Assembly: GCA_050255815.1 (NCBI GenBank)
Contig: JBLMVJ010000022.1
Span: forward strand, 1-11,950
Length of the DNA stretch: 11,950 bases
DNA from: JAGORM01 sp050255815
Lineage (GTDB): Bacteria; Patescibacteriota; Microgenomatia; Levybacterales; GWA1-39-11
Reading direction: 5' to 3'
The translations under genes were made by a program, and so were the position numbers. The notes under the pieces are model-generated. The model saw only the letters and a program-made list of their open reading frames with translations, searched no databases and was not told the DNA's origin. Shown piece by piece: positions 6,156 through 11,950 of the stretch; within the stretch, counting starts at the first letter, position 1; the number at the start of each line of letters is the position of its first letter.

Positions 6156-7204
6156 AAACAAAAAATATTTCTATCTCAACTCCGGATAAGCTGGGTATGA
6201 TTAGCAACCTGGCAACCATGCTGGCTGCCGGTATCTCAATACTGGAAACAGTAGATTCCCTTTTGGAGGATTCTAAAGGAAACCAGCGTAAAATTTTAGA
6301 GGAGCTGCGGTCTGACCTGACCCAGGGGAACCACATTTCTGCAAGTTTTGCAAAATTTCCCCGGGTATTTGATAACGTTACGGTTAATTTGATTAAAGCA
6401 GCAGAGGAAGCCGGTACCCTGGATGTCACCCTGAAGGATTTAAAAGACACTATTAAACGGGATGCGGAATTTAAAGATAAAATCCGCAGCGCCATGATTT
6501 ATCCTTCCCTTATTATGGTGGTCTTCCTGGGGGTCCTTATTATGATCCTCTATGTAGTAGTGCCAAAAATTTCCACGGTTTTTCTGAAATTAAACGCTAA
6601 CCTGCCGCTTCCTACAAAGATACTTATTTTCCTTTCCCAGATTTTAACTACCCAGACACCACTGGCCATAGGCGTATCTGTTGCCTTCATAGGAGGCATA
6701 GTATTTCTGTATAAACGCAATCGCGGCCTCTTTTTAAATGTACTTTTTTCCCTTCCTCTGGTTACCCAGCTTGTGAAAGAAATAGACCTGGCCAGGTTCT
6801 CCCGCTCTATGTACCTTTTATTGAATGCCGGCATCCCCATCACCTCTGCTTTAGACCTGGGGCAAGAAGTGGTATTAAAAAAAGAAGTGAGGCAGGCGAT
6901 TCTAAAAGGAAAAGAAATGGTAACCGCAGGAAATAAATTCTCTGAAGGCCTCAAAAACGCAAAGCATATTTTCCCCAGTATCATGGTGAAAATTATTGAG
7001 GCAGGCGAGAAAAGCGGCTCTCTGGATAAGTCCATGCTGGATGTATCCGATTATCTGGATTATAAAGTCCAAAATACACTGGGACTTTTAGTCACCATAA
7101 TTGAACCGTTAATGCTGTTAGTAGTAGGAGTGATGGTGGGAGGCATGATGCTTTCAATTATTGCTCCTATTTACGGGCTGATAGGTTCTGTGGGAGCACA
7201 CTAA
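6152..7204 (+). CDS. pilC: Inner-membrane platform protein PilC/GspF
   Basis: A 350-residue polytopic protein with two T2SSF repeats. Repeat one covers about 15-135 and carries AAEEAGTLDVTL. Repeat two covers about 212-338 and carries IIEAGEKSGSLDKSM, followed by the conserved IIEPLMLLVVGVMVG. Membrane segments are near 118-138, 170-187 and 308-340. In type IV pili and type II secretion this protein couples the assembly ATPase to pilin extraction from the membrane. It is about 50 residues shorter than typical PilC, because the family's N-terminal extension is nearly absent and the first T2SSF repeat begins almost at the start codon. The start overlaps the pilB stop by 4 bases, which indicates translational coupling. 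The stop overlaps the next ATG by one base (TAATG). Confidence 0.93.
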   Translation: MKTKNISISTPDKLGMISNLATMLAAGISILETVDSLLEDSKGNQRKILEELRSDLTQGNHISASFAKFPRVFDNVTVNLIKAAEEAGTLDVTLKDLKDTIKRDAEFKDKIRSAMIYPSLIMVVFLGVLIMILYVVVPKISTVFLKLNANLPLPTKILIFLSQILTTQTPLAIGVSVAFIGGIVFLYKRNRGLFLNVLFSLPLVTQLVKEIDLARFSRSMYLLLNAGIPITSALDLGQEVVLKKEVRQAILKGKEMVTAGNKFSEGLKNAKHIFPSIMVKIIEAGEKSGSLDKSMLDVSDYLDYKVQNTLGLLVTIIEPLMLLVVGVMVGGMMLSIIAPIYGLIGSVGAH

Positions 7205-7680
7205 TGAAAAAGAATGCGGGGACAACCCTTATTGAAATTCTGATTGTTATTTTTGTCTTTTCCCTCATGGTTTCACTGGGCTTTGTAAGCCTTCTGAACG
7301 TAAGAAGCTCTGCGTCTGTCAGCACAAGCGAATACACGCTTATAACAGATATTAAAAACCAGCAAATAAAAGCAATGGTTGGAGACACGGAAGGACGCGG
7401 CACTCCTGATACCTACAGTATCCATATAGACCCCAACCAATACGTCCTATTCCATGGCCAGAGTTATTCTGCAGGAGATTCCTCAAATTTTGCAGTCCCG
7501 GTAACTTCTGAATTCACCCTTTCAACTACGTTTGCCAACAATAGCATAGTGTTTGCTTCCGGAAGCGGTGAAATTATGAATTTTGTACAAAACCAAGACA
7601 CTATTACGTTCACTAATACTTCAACCAACCAACAGACCAGGGTCCAATTAAATAAGTATGGTGTCATAACAGCTAATTAA
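7204..7680 (+). CDS. Minor prepilin, GspH/PilE-like
   Basis: A 158-residue type IV prepilin. The leader is very short, MKKNAG, and cleavage is expected after Gly6, giving a mature N-terminus TTLIE with the conserved Glu at +5 (residue 11) and a hydrophobic helix to about residue 30. The globular part is rich in Ser/Thr/Asn and predicted mainly beta, as in GspH-type pseudopilins. A GGAG stretch 7 bases before the ATG is one of the better ribosome-binding sites in the operon. Short overlaps join it to pilC and to the next prepilin. It could be a minor tip-complex subunit or the main fibre subunit. The GspH-like N-terminus and its place in the gene order favour the former. Confidence 0.85.
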   Translation: MKKNAGTTLIEILIVIFVFSLMVSLGFVSLLNVRSSASVSTSEYTLITDIKNQQIKAMVGDTEGRGTPDTYSIHIDPNQYVLFHGQSYSAGDSSNFAVPVTSEFTLSTTFANNSIVFASGSGEIMNFVQNQDTITFTNTSTNQQTRVQLNKYGVITAN

Positions 7681-10154
7681 TGAAGCAAAAAATAACCAAA
7701 AAAATAAAAAGCCTATTCCGGGGGGAAAATCCATGTGCCACCAGCCACGTGCCACCAGCCAGAAAGGGTTCCCTGCTCATAGAGGCTCTCATTGCCATGG
7801 GTTTATCAGCAATACTTTTACCGGCGCTTCTCACCGGCTTGTTTACTTCTGTCCAGGGAAAAGCCCAGCAGGAACAAAGGGCTGCCGCAATTGCGCTCAT
7901 GAAAGAGGGGGAAGAGGTAGTCAGGTCCGTAAGGGAAAAAGGCTGGAGCAGCATTCCTGATGCAGGAGTTTATCATCCGGTAATTTCGGGAAGCGGTTGG
8001 GCGCTGGCTGCCGGCAATGAACAAATTAACGGGTTCACCAGGACCATTACCGTCAGTGATGTATATAGGGACCAAAATGGCGTTATAGTCCAAAGCGGAG
8101 GCAGTTTAGATGTATCAACTAAAAAACTGGACATTACCATTTCATGGAATACCCCGCTTCCATCCAGCGCCGATTCAACTATGTATGTCACCCGTTTTCT
8201 GGGAAATGCTGCAACCGGCCAGACCAGCGCTACAGACTTTAATGCTGGTACCAAAGATAATACGCAAGTTACTAACACCAGCGGGGGAGAAATAACGCTG
8301 GCACCTAATACAAAAGGGAAATGGTGCAGCCCTTCTTTTTCTTCCACCACTATATCTCTCCCGGACGGGCCTCCGGTGTCAGTTGCCGCTACTGCAAGTG
8401 CAGACCTTTCTACCCCAAATGACATTTTTGTGGCAACCTCACCTAACACCACCAATTCTATAAAGCTTGCCTACTTTAATGTGCCCGCAAATATAGACCC
8501 GCCCGTTGCTACTTTAGAAGGAACTTTTACTCTGGATGCTACCAAATACAGTTCTTCCGGGCTGGTACCTACCGGCATTAACCTGGATAATAGTTTTGTC
8601 ACCAACCAGGTAAAATATTACCTTTCATCCGGAGGAAATTTATATGCACTTTTGGCAATTACTAAACCTGATAAAGAAGTGATTGCTATCCAGGTTAAAA
8701 ATGGGGATTCCTTTTCCTACCAGGATCCCACAAACCATATATTTAAATACTGGACGTTTTTTAATACCAGGATATACCAGGGAAATTCCGCTTCAATGCC
8801 TAACCAGGACCAGTCCCCGTATGGATGGGGGGCTTCTTCTGTGGCTGTCCTGGGAGACAAAGGATATGTTGTCTCAGGCGGCTTTATGTATGAGTTTGAC
8901 CTTTCAAATATTGACAGCAAAAGCCCCAGTAACGGCCTGGACATGGTAGGCTGTAGAATTCAATTGGATGGATATGACTGCAACCCATCAACCAGTAGGG
9001 TAAGAAAATATAATGCCGGGGGGACCGGAACAAATTTTGGGTCTGAGTCTGCCGGACAAACCGCATGCGTAGACGGAGGAATGACCCAAAAATATGCAGA
9101 TAATGATATTTACCCTGTTCAAGTAGGGGGCAATACCTATGTGTATTTTGCGGTTGGAGCCGGAACGGATCCTGAAATGGATATAGTAAATGCAACTTCA
9201 GTACCTACCGGCAGTACTAGCCCGTCTATCAATAGCAATAGCTGCGGAACTATTTCCAGCGGAAACACCGGCTGGAAACGGGTAGGGTCCCTGGACTTTA
9301 ATTCTAAATCCGGAACGCAGGAAACGGCAAACTCTGTGTTTGCTACGCCTGACGGAACCAGAGCCTACATATCCTCAAATGGAGGAGTTGACGGAAATCA
9401 TGACGGCATTCCTGACGCCTGGCAGCTATACGTTATTGATACTACTAACAAATCTTCTCCGCACTTCTTATCCGGAACTGCTTCCACGGGCGCTACCAGC
9501 GGTTATTATTACGGAAGCGGGGAAAATTCCAATATGTACCCCCGCCGGTCTTTAACTGTTTTTGGGAATTCACGGGCACTCCTTTCAGGGGTAAAAGGAA
9601 GCGCTTCCGGACCGGAACCGCAAGAATACCAGGTTATTGACATCTCAAATGAAGCTTCACCTACCTATTGCGGCGGGGTAAATTACACACAGGGATTTAA
9701 TGATTTAGCTTCAGTAACAGAAGCGGATAATGATAAATTTGTGTACATGGTTTCAAGCTCAGGAGGAAACCAATTAAAAATTATCCAGGGCGGACCTGAT
9801 GGGTCATACCTGGATTCAGGAACGTATACTTCTTCACCGCTTGACCTGGGTGCAGCCATGGCGCTGAACAGGTTCTCAGCAGACGCAACTACTTCTGCCA
9901 CTGCAACTATAACATTCCAGTTTGCGGCAACAGCACCGGTTAACGGTTCTTGTACTGATGCTACCTATATCTATGTAGGGCCTGACGGTACTACGGGTAC
10001 GTACTTTCCCGCGACCGGAGGAGCAATTCCTTTATCCGGCGCAGCCGGTTTTTCCAACCCTGCCCAATGCGTCAGGTATAAAGCATATTTATCTACAACA
10101 GATTTTAATGTCACGCCATCATTGCTGGATGTATCAGTGAATTATTCGCCGTGA
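7680..10154 (+). CDS. Giant PilV-like prepilin with propeller-like adhesin region
   Basis: An 824-residue prepilin, several times longer than ordinary minor pilins. A basic 30-residue leader ends at Gly30 and is followed by SLLIEALIAMG, with Glu35 at +5 and a helix to about residue 85. After a beta-rich region, four repeat-like stretches (about 385-412, 551-590, 623-658 and 676-704) resemble beta-propeller blades, with LVIVD-type motifs FDLSN, VIDTTN and VIDISN. The loop DGNHDGIPD (571-579) fits the D-x-[DN]-x-[DN]-G-x-x-D calcium-binding pattern. The C-terminal part (about 705-824, with YVGPDGTTGTY and RYKAYLSTTD) looks like a separate beta-sandwich domain. The mature protein has eight Cys residues that could form disulfides outside the cell. 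By analogy with PilY1, it may be a tip adhesin built directly onto a pilin. That function is inferred. Confidence 0.85.
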   Translation: MKQKITKKIKSLFRGENPCATSHVPPARKGSLLIEALIAMGLSAILLPALLTGLFTSVQGKAQQEQRAAAIALMKEGEEVVRSVREKGWSSIPDAGVYHPVISGSGWALAAGNEQINGFTRTITVSDVYRDQNGVIVQSGGSLDVSTKKLDITISWNTPLPSSADSTMYVTRFLGNAATGQTSATDFNAGTKDNTQVTNTSGGEITLAPNTKGKWCSPSFSSTTISLPDGPPVSVAATASADLSTPNDIFVATSPNTTNSIKLAYFNVPANIDPPVATLEGTFTLDATKYSSSGLVPTGINLDNSFVTNQVKYYLSSGGNLYALLAITKPDKEVIAIQVKNGDSFSYQDPTNHIFKYWTFFNTRIYQGNSASMPNQDQSPYGWGASSVAVLGDKGYVVSGGFMYEFDLSNIDSKSPSNGLDMVGCRIQLDGYDCNPSTSRVRKYNAGGTGTNFGSESAGQTACVDGGMTQKYADNDIYPVQVGGNTYVYFAVGAGTDPEMDIVNATSVPTGSTSPSINSNSCGTISSGNTGWKRVGSLDFNSKSGTQETANSVFATPDGTRAYISSNGGVDGNHDGIPDAWQLYVIDTTNKSSPHFLSGTASTGATSGYYYGSGENSNMYPRRSLTVFGNSRALLSGVKGSASGPEPQEYQVIDISNEASPTYCGGVNYTQGFNDLASVTEADNDKFVYMVSSSGGNQLKIIQGGPDGSYLDSGTYTSSPLDLGAAMALNRFSADATTSATATITFQFAATAPVNGSCTDATYIYVGPDGTTGTYFPATGGAIPLSGAAGFSNPAQCVRYKAYLSTTDFNVTPSLLDVSVNYSP
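7735..7762. repeat. Heptad repeat (NNGCCAC) inside a prepilin leader
   Basis: Two 14-base units, GTGCCACCAGCCAC (7735-7748) and GTGCCACCAGCCAG (7749-7762), differ at one base. Each consists of two 7-base NNGCCAC steps. The repeat encodes leader residues around CATSHVPPAR, upstream of the Gly30 cleavage site. The same family is found in the leader of the prepilin at 10190 and between genes at 4337-4355. Confidence 0.8.
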
Positions 10155-10158
10155 GAAA

Positions 10159-10200
10159 AGTATAAAGTTTCAGGTATCAAGTATTACGTATGAGAGGTAT
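10159..10200. repeat. Heptad-phased repeat (reverse of ATACTNN)
   Basis: GTAT-like cores (AGTAT, AGTTT, GGTAT, AGTAT, CGTAT) begin at 10159, 10166, 10173, 10180 and 10187, exactly every 7 bases. A sixth, out-of-phase GGTAT lies at 10196. This is the reverse complement of the family at 454-479. It fills the only real gap in the pilus operon and includes the ATG at 10190. Confidence 0.75.
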
Positions 10201-10753
10201 GAAAATTAACATTAAGAAAATAAGGAGCTTGTTGCGAGGGAAAAAACTACGTGCCACAAGCCACGCGCCACAAGCTTCCCTCGGCTTTACCCTGGTGGAA
10301 TTGGTCGTCTACATGGGCATAGTCTCCGTCTTCATGCTGGTACTAACGGATATTTTAGTGGCAGTACTGGATACCAGGACTGCCAGCGAATCAACGTCAC
10401 AAGTTACCCAAGACGGAAGGTATATTTACACCAGGCTTATTTATGATATTAACCACGCTGAATCCGTCTCTACCCCGCTCAACCTGGGGGACACCAGCAA
10501 TTCTTTAGTTGCAACCATTAACGGCACCGTCTACACTTATTCCCTGCAAAACGGAAACCTGATGCTTTCCGCCCCCGGCTCATCTGACCAGCTTAACGGT
10601 AATGACACGTCAGTTTCCGGCCTTTCATTTAAACGGATTGGAAATGCCGGCGGCAAGAATACGTTCCAGATATTATTTACCGTAGCAAGCAGAATAATAC
10701 GGCACGGACCGGTAGACCGGGAGGTTTTCCAGACAACAGCAGGACTCAGATGA
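10190..10753 (+). CDS. Minor prepilin, PilW/GspJ-like
   Basis: A 187-residue prepilin. Cleavage is expected after Gly32, giving FTLVE with Glu37 at +5 and a helix to about residue 55. A QDGRYIYTRLIYDINHAESV segment follows, the arrangement typical of PilW/GspJ proteins, and then a beta-rich domain. The start may be the ATG at 10190 or the ATG at 10199 (residue 4). Both lie in the heptad repeat and neither has a convincing Shine-Dalgarno sequence. The leader (KKIRSLLRG, then RATSHAPQA) closely parallels that of the giant prepilin (KKIKSLFRG, then CATSHVPPA), so the two leaders probably share an origin. The stop overlaps the next start by 4 bases (ATGA). It is probably a subunit of the pilus tip complex. 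Confidence 0.85.
   Translation: MRGMKINIKKIRSLLRGKKLRATSHAPQASLGFTLVELVVYMGIVSVFMLVLTDILVAVLDTRTASESTSQVTQDGRYIYTRLIYDINHAESVSTPLNLGDTSNSLVATINGTVYTYSLQNGNLMLSAPGSSDQLNGNDTSVSGLSFKRIGNAGGKNTFQILFTVASRIIRHGPVDREVFQTTAGLR
10251..10278. repeat. Heptad repeat (NNGCCAC) inside a second prepilin leader
   Basis: GCCAC occurs at 10253, 10260 and 10267, exactly every 7 bases, within GTGCCACAAGCCAC followed by GCGCCACAAGC. It encodes RATSHAPQA, just before the Gly32 cleavage site. The reading frame is the same as in the repeat at 7735-7762. Confidence 0.8.
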
Positions 10754-11127
10754 AAAAGGTATACCAAAAAGGCCAAACATTAGTCATATTACTCATATAT
10801 ATGGTGGTAGCTATTATTATCACCACCGGTGCGGTTGCAGCTATTGTAACTAATTCAAAGGCTACGGATAAGCTCCTGCAGGGAACTACGGCACTGGATG
10901 TTGCTGAAAGCGGGGCTGAAACTGCTATGATTAAATTGTTGCGTGACCCGTCTTACACCGGAGAAACGTTATCAGTAAACGGAGGGACTGCAGATATTAC
11001 TATTTCAGGGACAACTACTAAAACAGTGATATCCAAAGGGACACTGAATAACTTTACACGGACTATCCAGGTTACCGCAAGTATTATAAATAACGTGCTC
11101 ACGGTTACTTCCTGGAAAGAAATCTAA
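10750..11127 (+). CDS. Small prepilin lacking Glu+5, PilX/GspK-like
   Basis: A 125-residue protein. The leader MKKVYQKG is followed by QTLVILLIYMVVAII, so cleavage is expected after Gly8. The residue at +5 is Ile13 instead of the usual Glu. Next comes ALDVAESGAETAMIKLLRDP, which matches the PilX N-terminal pattern of an alanine- and glutamate-rich helix ending in an RDP-like turn. A small beta-rich domain completes the protein. GspK-type tip pseudopilins characteristically lack Glu+5, since the first subunit has no neighbour above to contact, so a role at the tip of the fibre is likely. An AGGA lies 5 bases before the ATG. The start overlaps the previous stop by 4 bases and the stop overlaps the next ATG by one. 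Confidence 0.8.
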   Translation: MKKVYQKGQTLVILLIYMVVAIIITTGAVAAIVTNSKATDKLLQGTTALDVAESGAETAMIKLLRDPSYTGETLSVNGGTADITISGTTTKTVISKGTLNNFTRTIQVTASIINNVLTVTSWKEI

Positions 11128-11801
11128 TGGACAAAAAAATACCGGCAATCTTATATTTAGACAGGAATGGGTTTTATTTCTATACCTTAGGGATGGAAAA
11201 CGTAGCAACCTGCGTTTTCCCGGAGACTATGGTCCGGGACCTGGAGGTAGTGGACCCTTTTGGCGTGGAAAACCAAATTAAGACATTTGTGAACCAGCTG
11301 AACCTTCCCCCTTTTGACATATCTATAGTGCTTTCATCAAATATAGTTTTTGAGAAGATTGTACAATCCGGAAGCGGAGAGCTGGAGGAGATTAATAAGT
11401 TTTTAGAGGAGGTACCTTTTGAACGGTATGAAAAAATCATTACTATAGAAGAAGGGAATAAACGGGTTTTTGCCGCAAACAAAAATTTAACCTACTGCCT
11501 GGAAATGTCTTTTACAAAAGTGGGCAGCAGCGTTAGCATAGTAGTCCCTTATTATCCCCTGTCAAACCTACTCCAGACTTTACCGCTGGATGTTTCCTCT
11601 GCGCAGGCAATTTTAAAAAAAGTAGGGGATTTGAAATCTTATAACATGAAACGGATTGAGGAAAAACAGGAAATTAGAACGTCAGTAGATACTTCTTCCG
11701 GCCAGCAAAAAACGCCGGTAAATAAAAACAGGATATATATCCTGGCAGCGGTTTTTGTAGTACTGATAGGAGTCATGCTCTTCATGATTTTTAAACATTA
11801 A
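11127..11801 (+). CDS. pilM: PilM/GspL-like scaffold protein with C-terminal membrane anchor
   Basis: A 224-residue protein. The N-terminal region (about 5-165) has the alternating strands of a reduced actin-like PilM/GspL fold: an AILYLDRNGFYFYTLG hairpin, a VVDPFGVENQIKTFVNQL helix, a DISIVLSSNIVFEK strand, and LEEINKFLEEVPF. A charged linker (about 170-200) leads to a single membrane helix at 202-221, and the protein ends two residues later. The order of actin-like domain then helix is that of GspL, but without the periplasmic domain. It is also shorter than a typical PilM of about 350 residues. It probably links PilB to the membrane part of the machine. The phosphate-binding motifs of actin-like ATPases are not obvious, so nucleotide binding is uncertain. 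It overlaps the next ATG by one base (TAATG). Confidence 0.65.
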   Translation: MDKKIPAILYLDRNGFYFYTLGMENVATCVFPETMVRDLEVVDPFGVENQIKTFVNQLNLPPFDISIVLSSNIVFEKIVQSGSGELEEINKFLEEVPFERYEKIITIEEGNKRVFAANKNLTYCLEMSFTKVGSSVSIVVPYYPLSNLLQTLPLDVSSAQAILKKVGDLKSYNMKRIEEKQEIRTSVDTSSGQQKTPVNKNRIYILAAVFVVLIGVMLFMIFKH

Positions 11802-11950
11802 TGGAAAAGCAGGAAGATAAAACGGTCCAACCAACAACAGAGGCAAACTTGGATCAACAATCTAAACAGGTGCAGGCGCCGGTGGTTGCACAACATAAAT
11901 CCAACCTTCCCACGGTTATTGCCATTCTTTGCGTCATTTTTGGATTAATG
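11801..11950 (+). CDS. N-terminus of a membrane protein, possibly PilN-like (runs off window)
   Basis: Only the first 50 codons are present. A hydrophilic Gln/Pro/Thr-rich cytoplasmic tail (residues 1-32) is followed by the beginning of a hydrophobic helix (about 33-50, LPTVIAILCVIFGLM). The one-base overlap with the PilM/GspL-like gene marks it as part of the same operon. A position directly after pilM and a short cytoplasmic tail before a single helix would suit PilN, but the tail lacks a recognisable PilM-binding motif. It may instead be an unrelated pilus-locus membrane protein. The start is set by the TAATG overlap. Confidence 0.6.
   Translation, partial: MEKQEDKTVQPTTEANLDQQSKQVQAPVVAQHKSNLPTVIAILCVIFGLM

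Noticed and set aside
7735..7762. CRISPR-like repeat
   Set aside because: The units are 7 or 14 bases in direct tandem with no spacers, and no cas genes are nearby.

Overview
The window looks like a piece of a small, streamlined bacterial genome of the Candidate Phyla Radiation (Patescibacteria, probably Microgenomates-like). This is inferred from the style of the genes, not from a marker gene. The signs are a compact minimal type IV pilus locus, a membrane-anchored Clp-like ATPase, degenerate short-period repeats between genes, and genes that mostly lack a Shine-Dalgarno sequence. TGA is used as an ordinary stop, for example at the ends of pilB and the large prepilin, so there is no sign of the TGA=Gly code of Gracilibacteria/SR1.

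Layout. 1-76: the end of a 7-bp-phased AT-rich repeat, then a palindrome overlapping a promoter. 77-412 (+): a YvlD/phage-holin-4-like membrane protein, probably on a leaderless mRNA. 413-480: a short convergent gap holding another heptad repeat. 4228-481 (-): a three-gene unit read leftward, consisting of a small membrane protein, a membrane-anchored double-AAA+ Clp-like ATPase and a D-2-hydroxyacid dehydrogenase. 4229-4466: a divergent control region with two promoters, a GAAATT decamer array, a GCCAC heptad array and an inverted repeat. 4467-11950 (+): a type IV pilus / type II secretion-like assembly operon. Its order is pilB-type ATPase, pilC platform, GspH-like prepilin, a giant prepilin with a propeller-like C-terminal region, a PilW/GspJ-like prepilin, a PilX/GspK-like prepilin, a PilM/GspL-like protein, and the start of a further membrane protein that runs off the window.

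The pilus genes are joined by 1- or 4-base stop/start overlaps (ATGA or TAATG) at every junction except one, where 35 bases of heptad repeat separate the giant prepilin from the next. PilB would power the PilC platform, the four prepilins would form the fibre and its tip complex, and the PilM/GspL-like protein would form part of the inner-membrane scaffold. No prepilin peptidase, PilT or obvious major pilin is in view.

The most unusual observations are four. (1) Short repeats with a strict 7-bp phase occur in several spacers, and one family (NNGCCAC) also encodes part of the cleavable leader peptides of two prepilins. (2) One protein joins a prepilin N-terminus to LVIVD-like propeller blades with a calcium-loop motif, a possible self-contained stand-in for a PilY1 tip adhesin. 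(3) The Clp-like ATPase keeps its second ATPase site but appears to have lost the Walker B acids and arginine fingers of the first domain and the aromatic pore loops of both. (4) Palindromes sit on or around the promoter elements of three transcription units.
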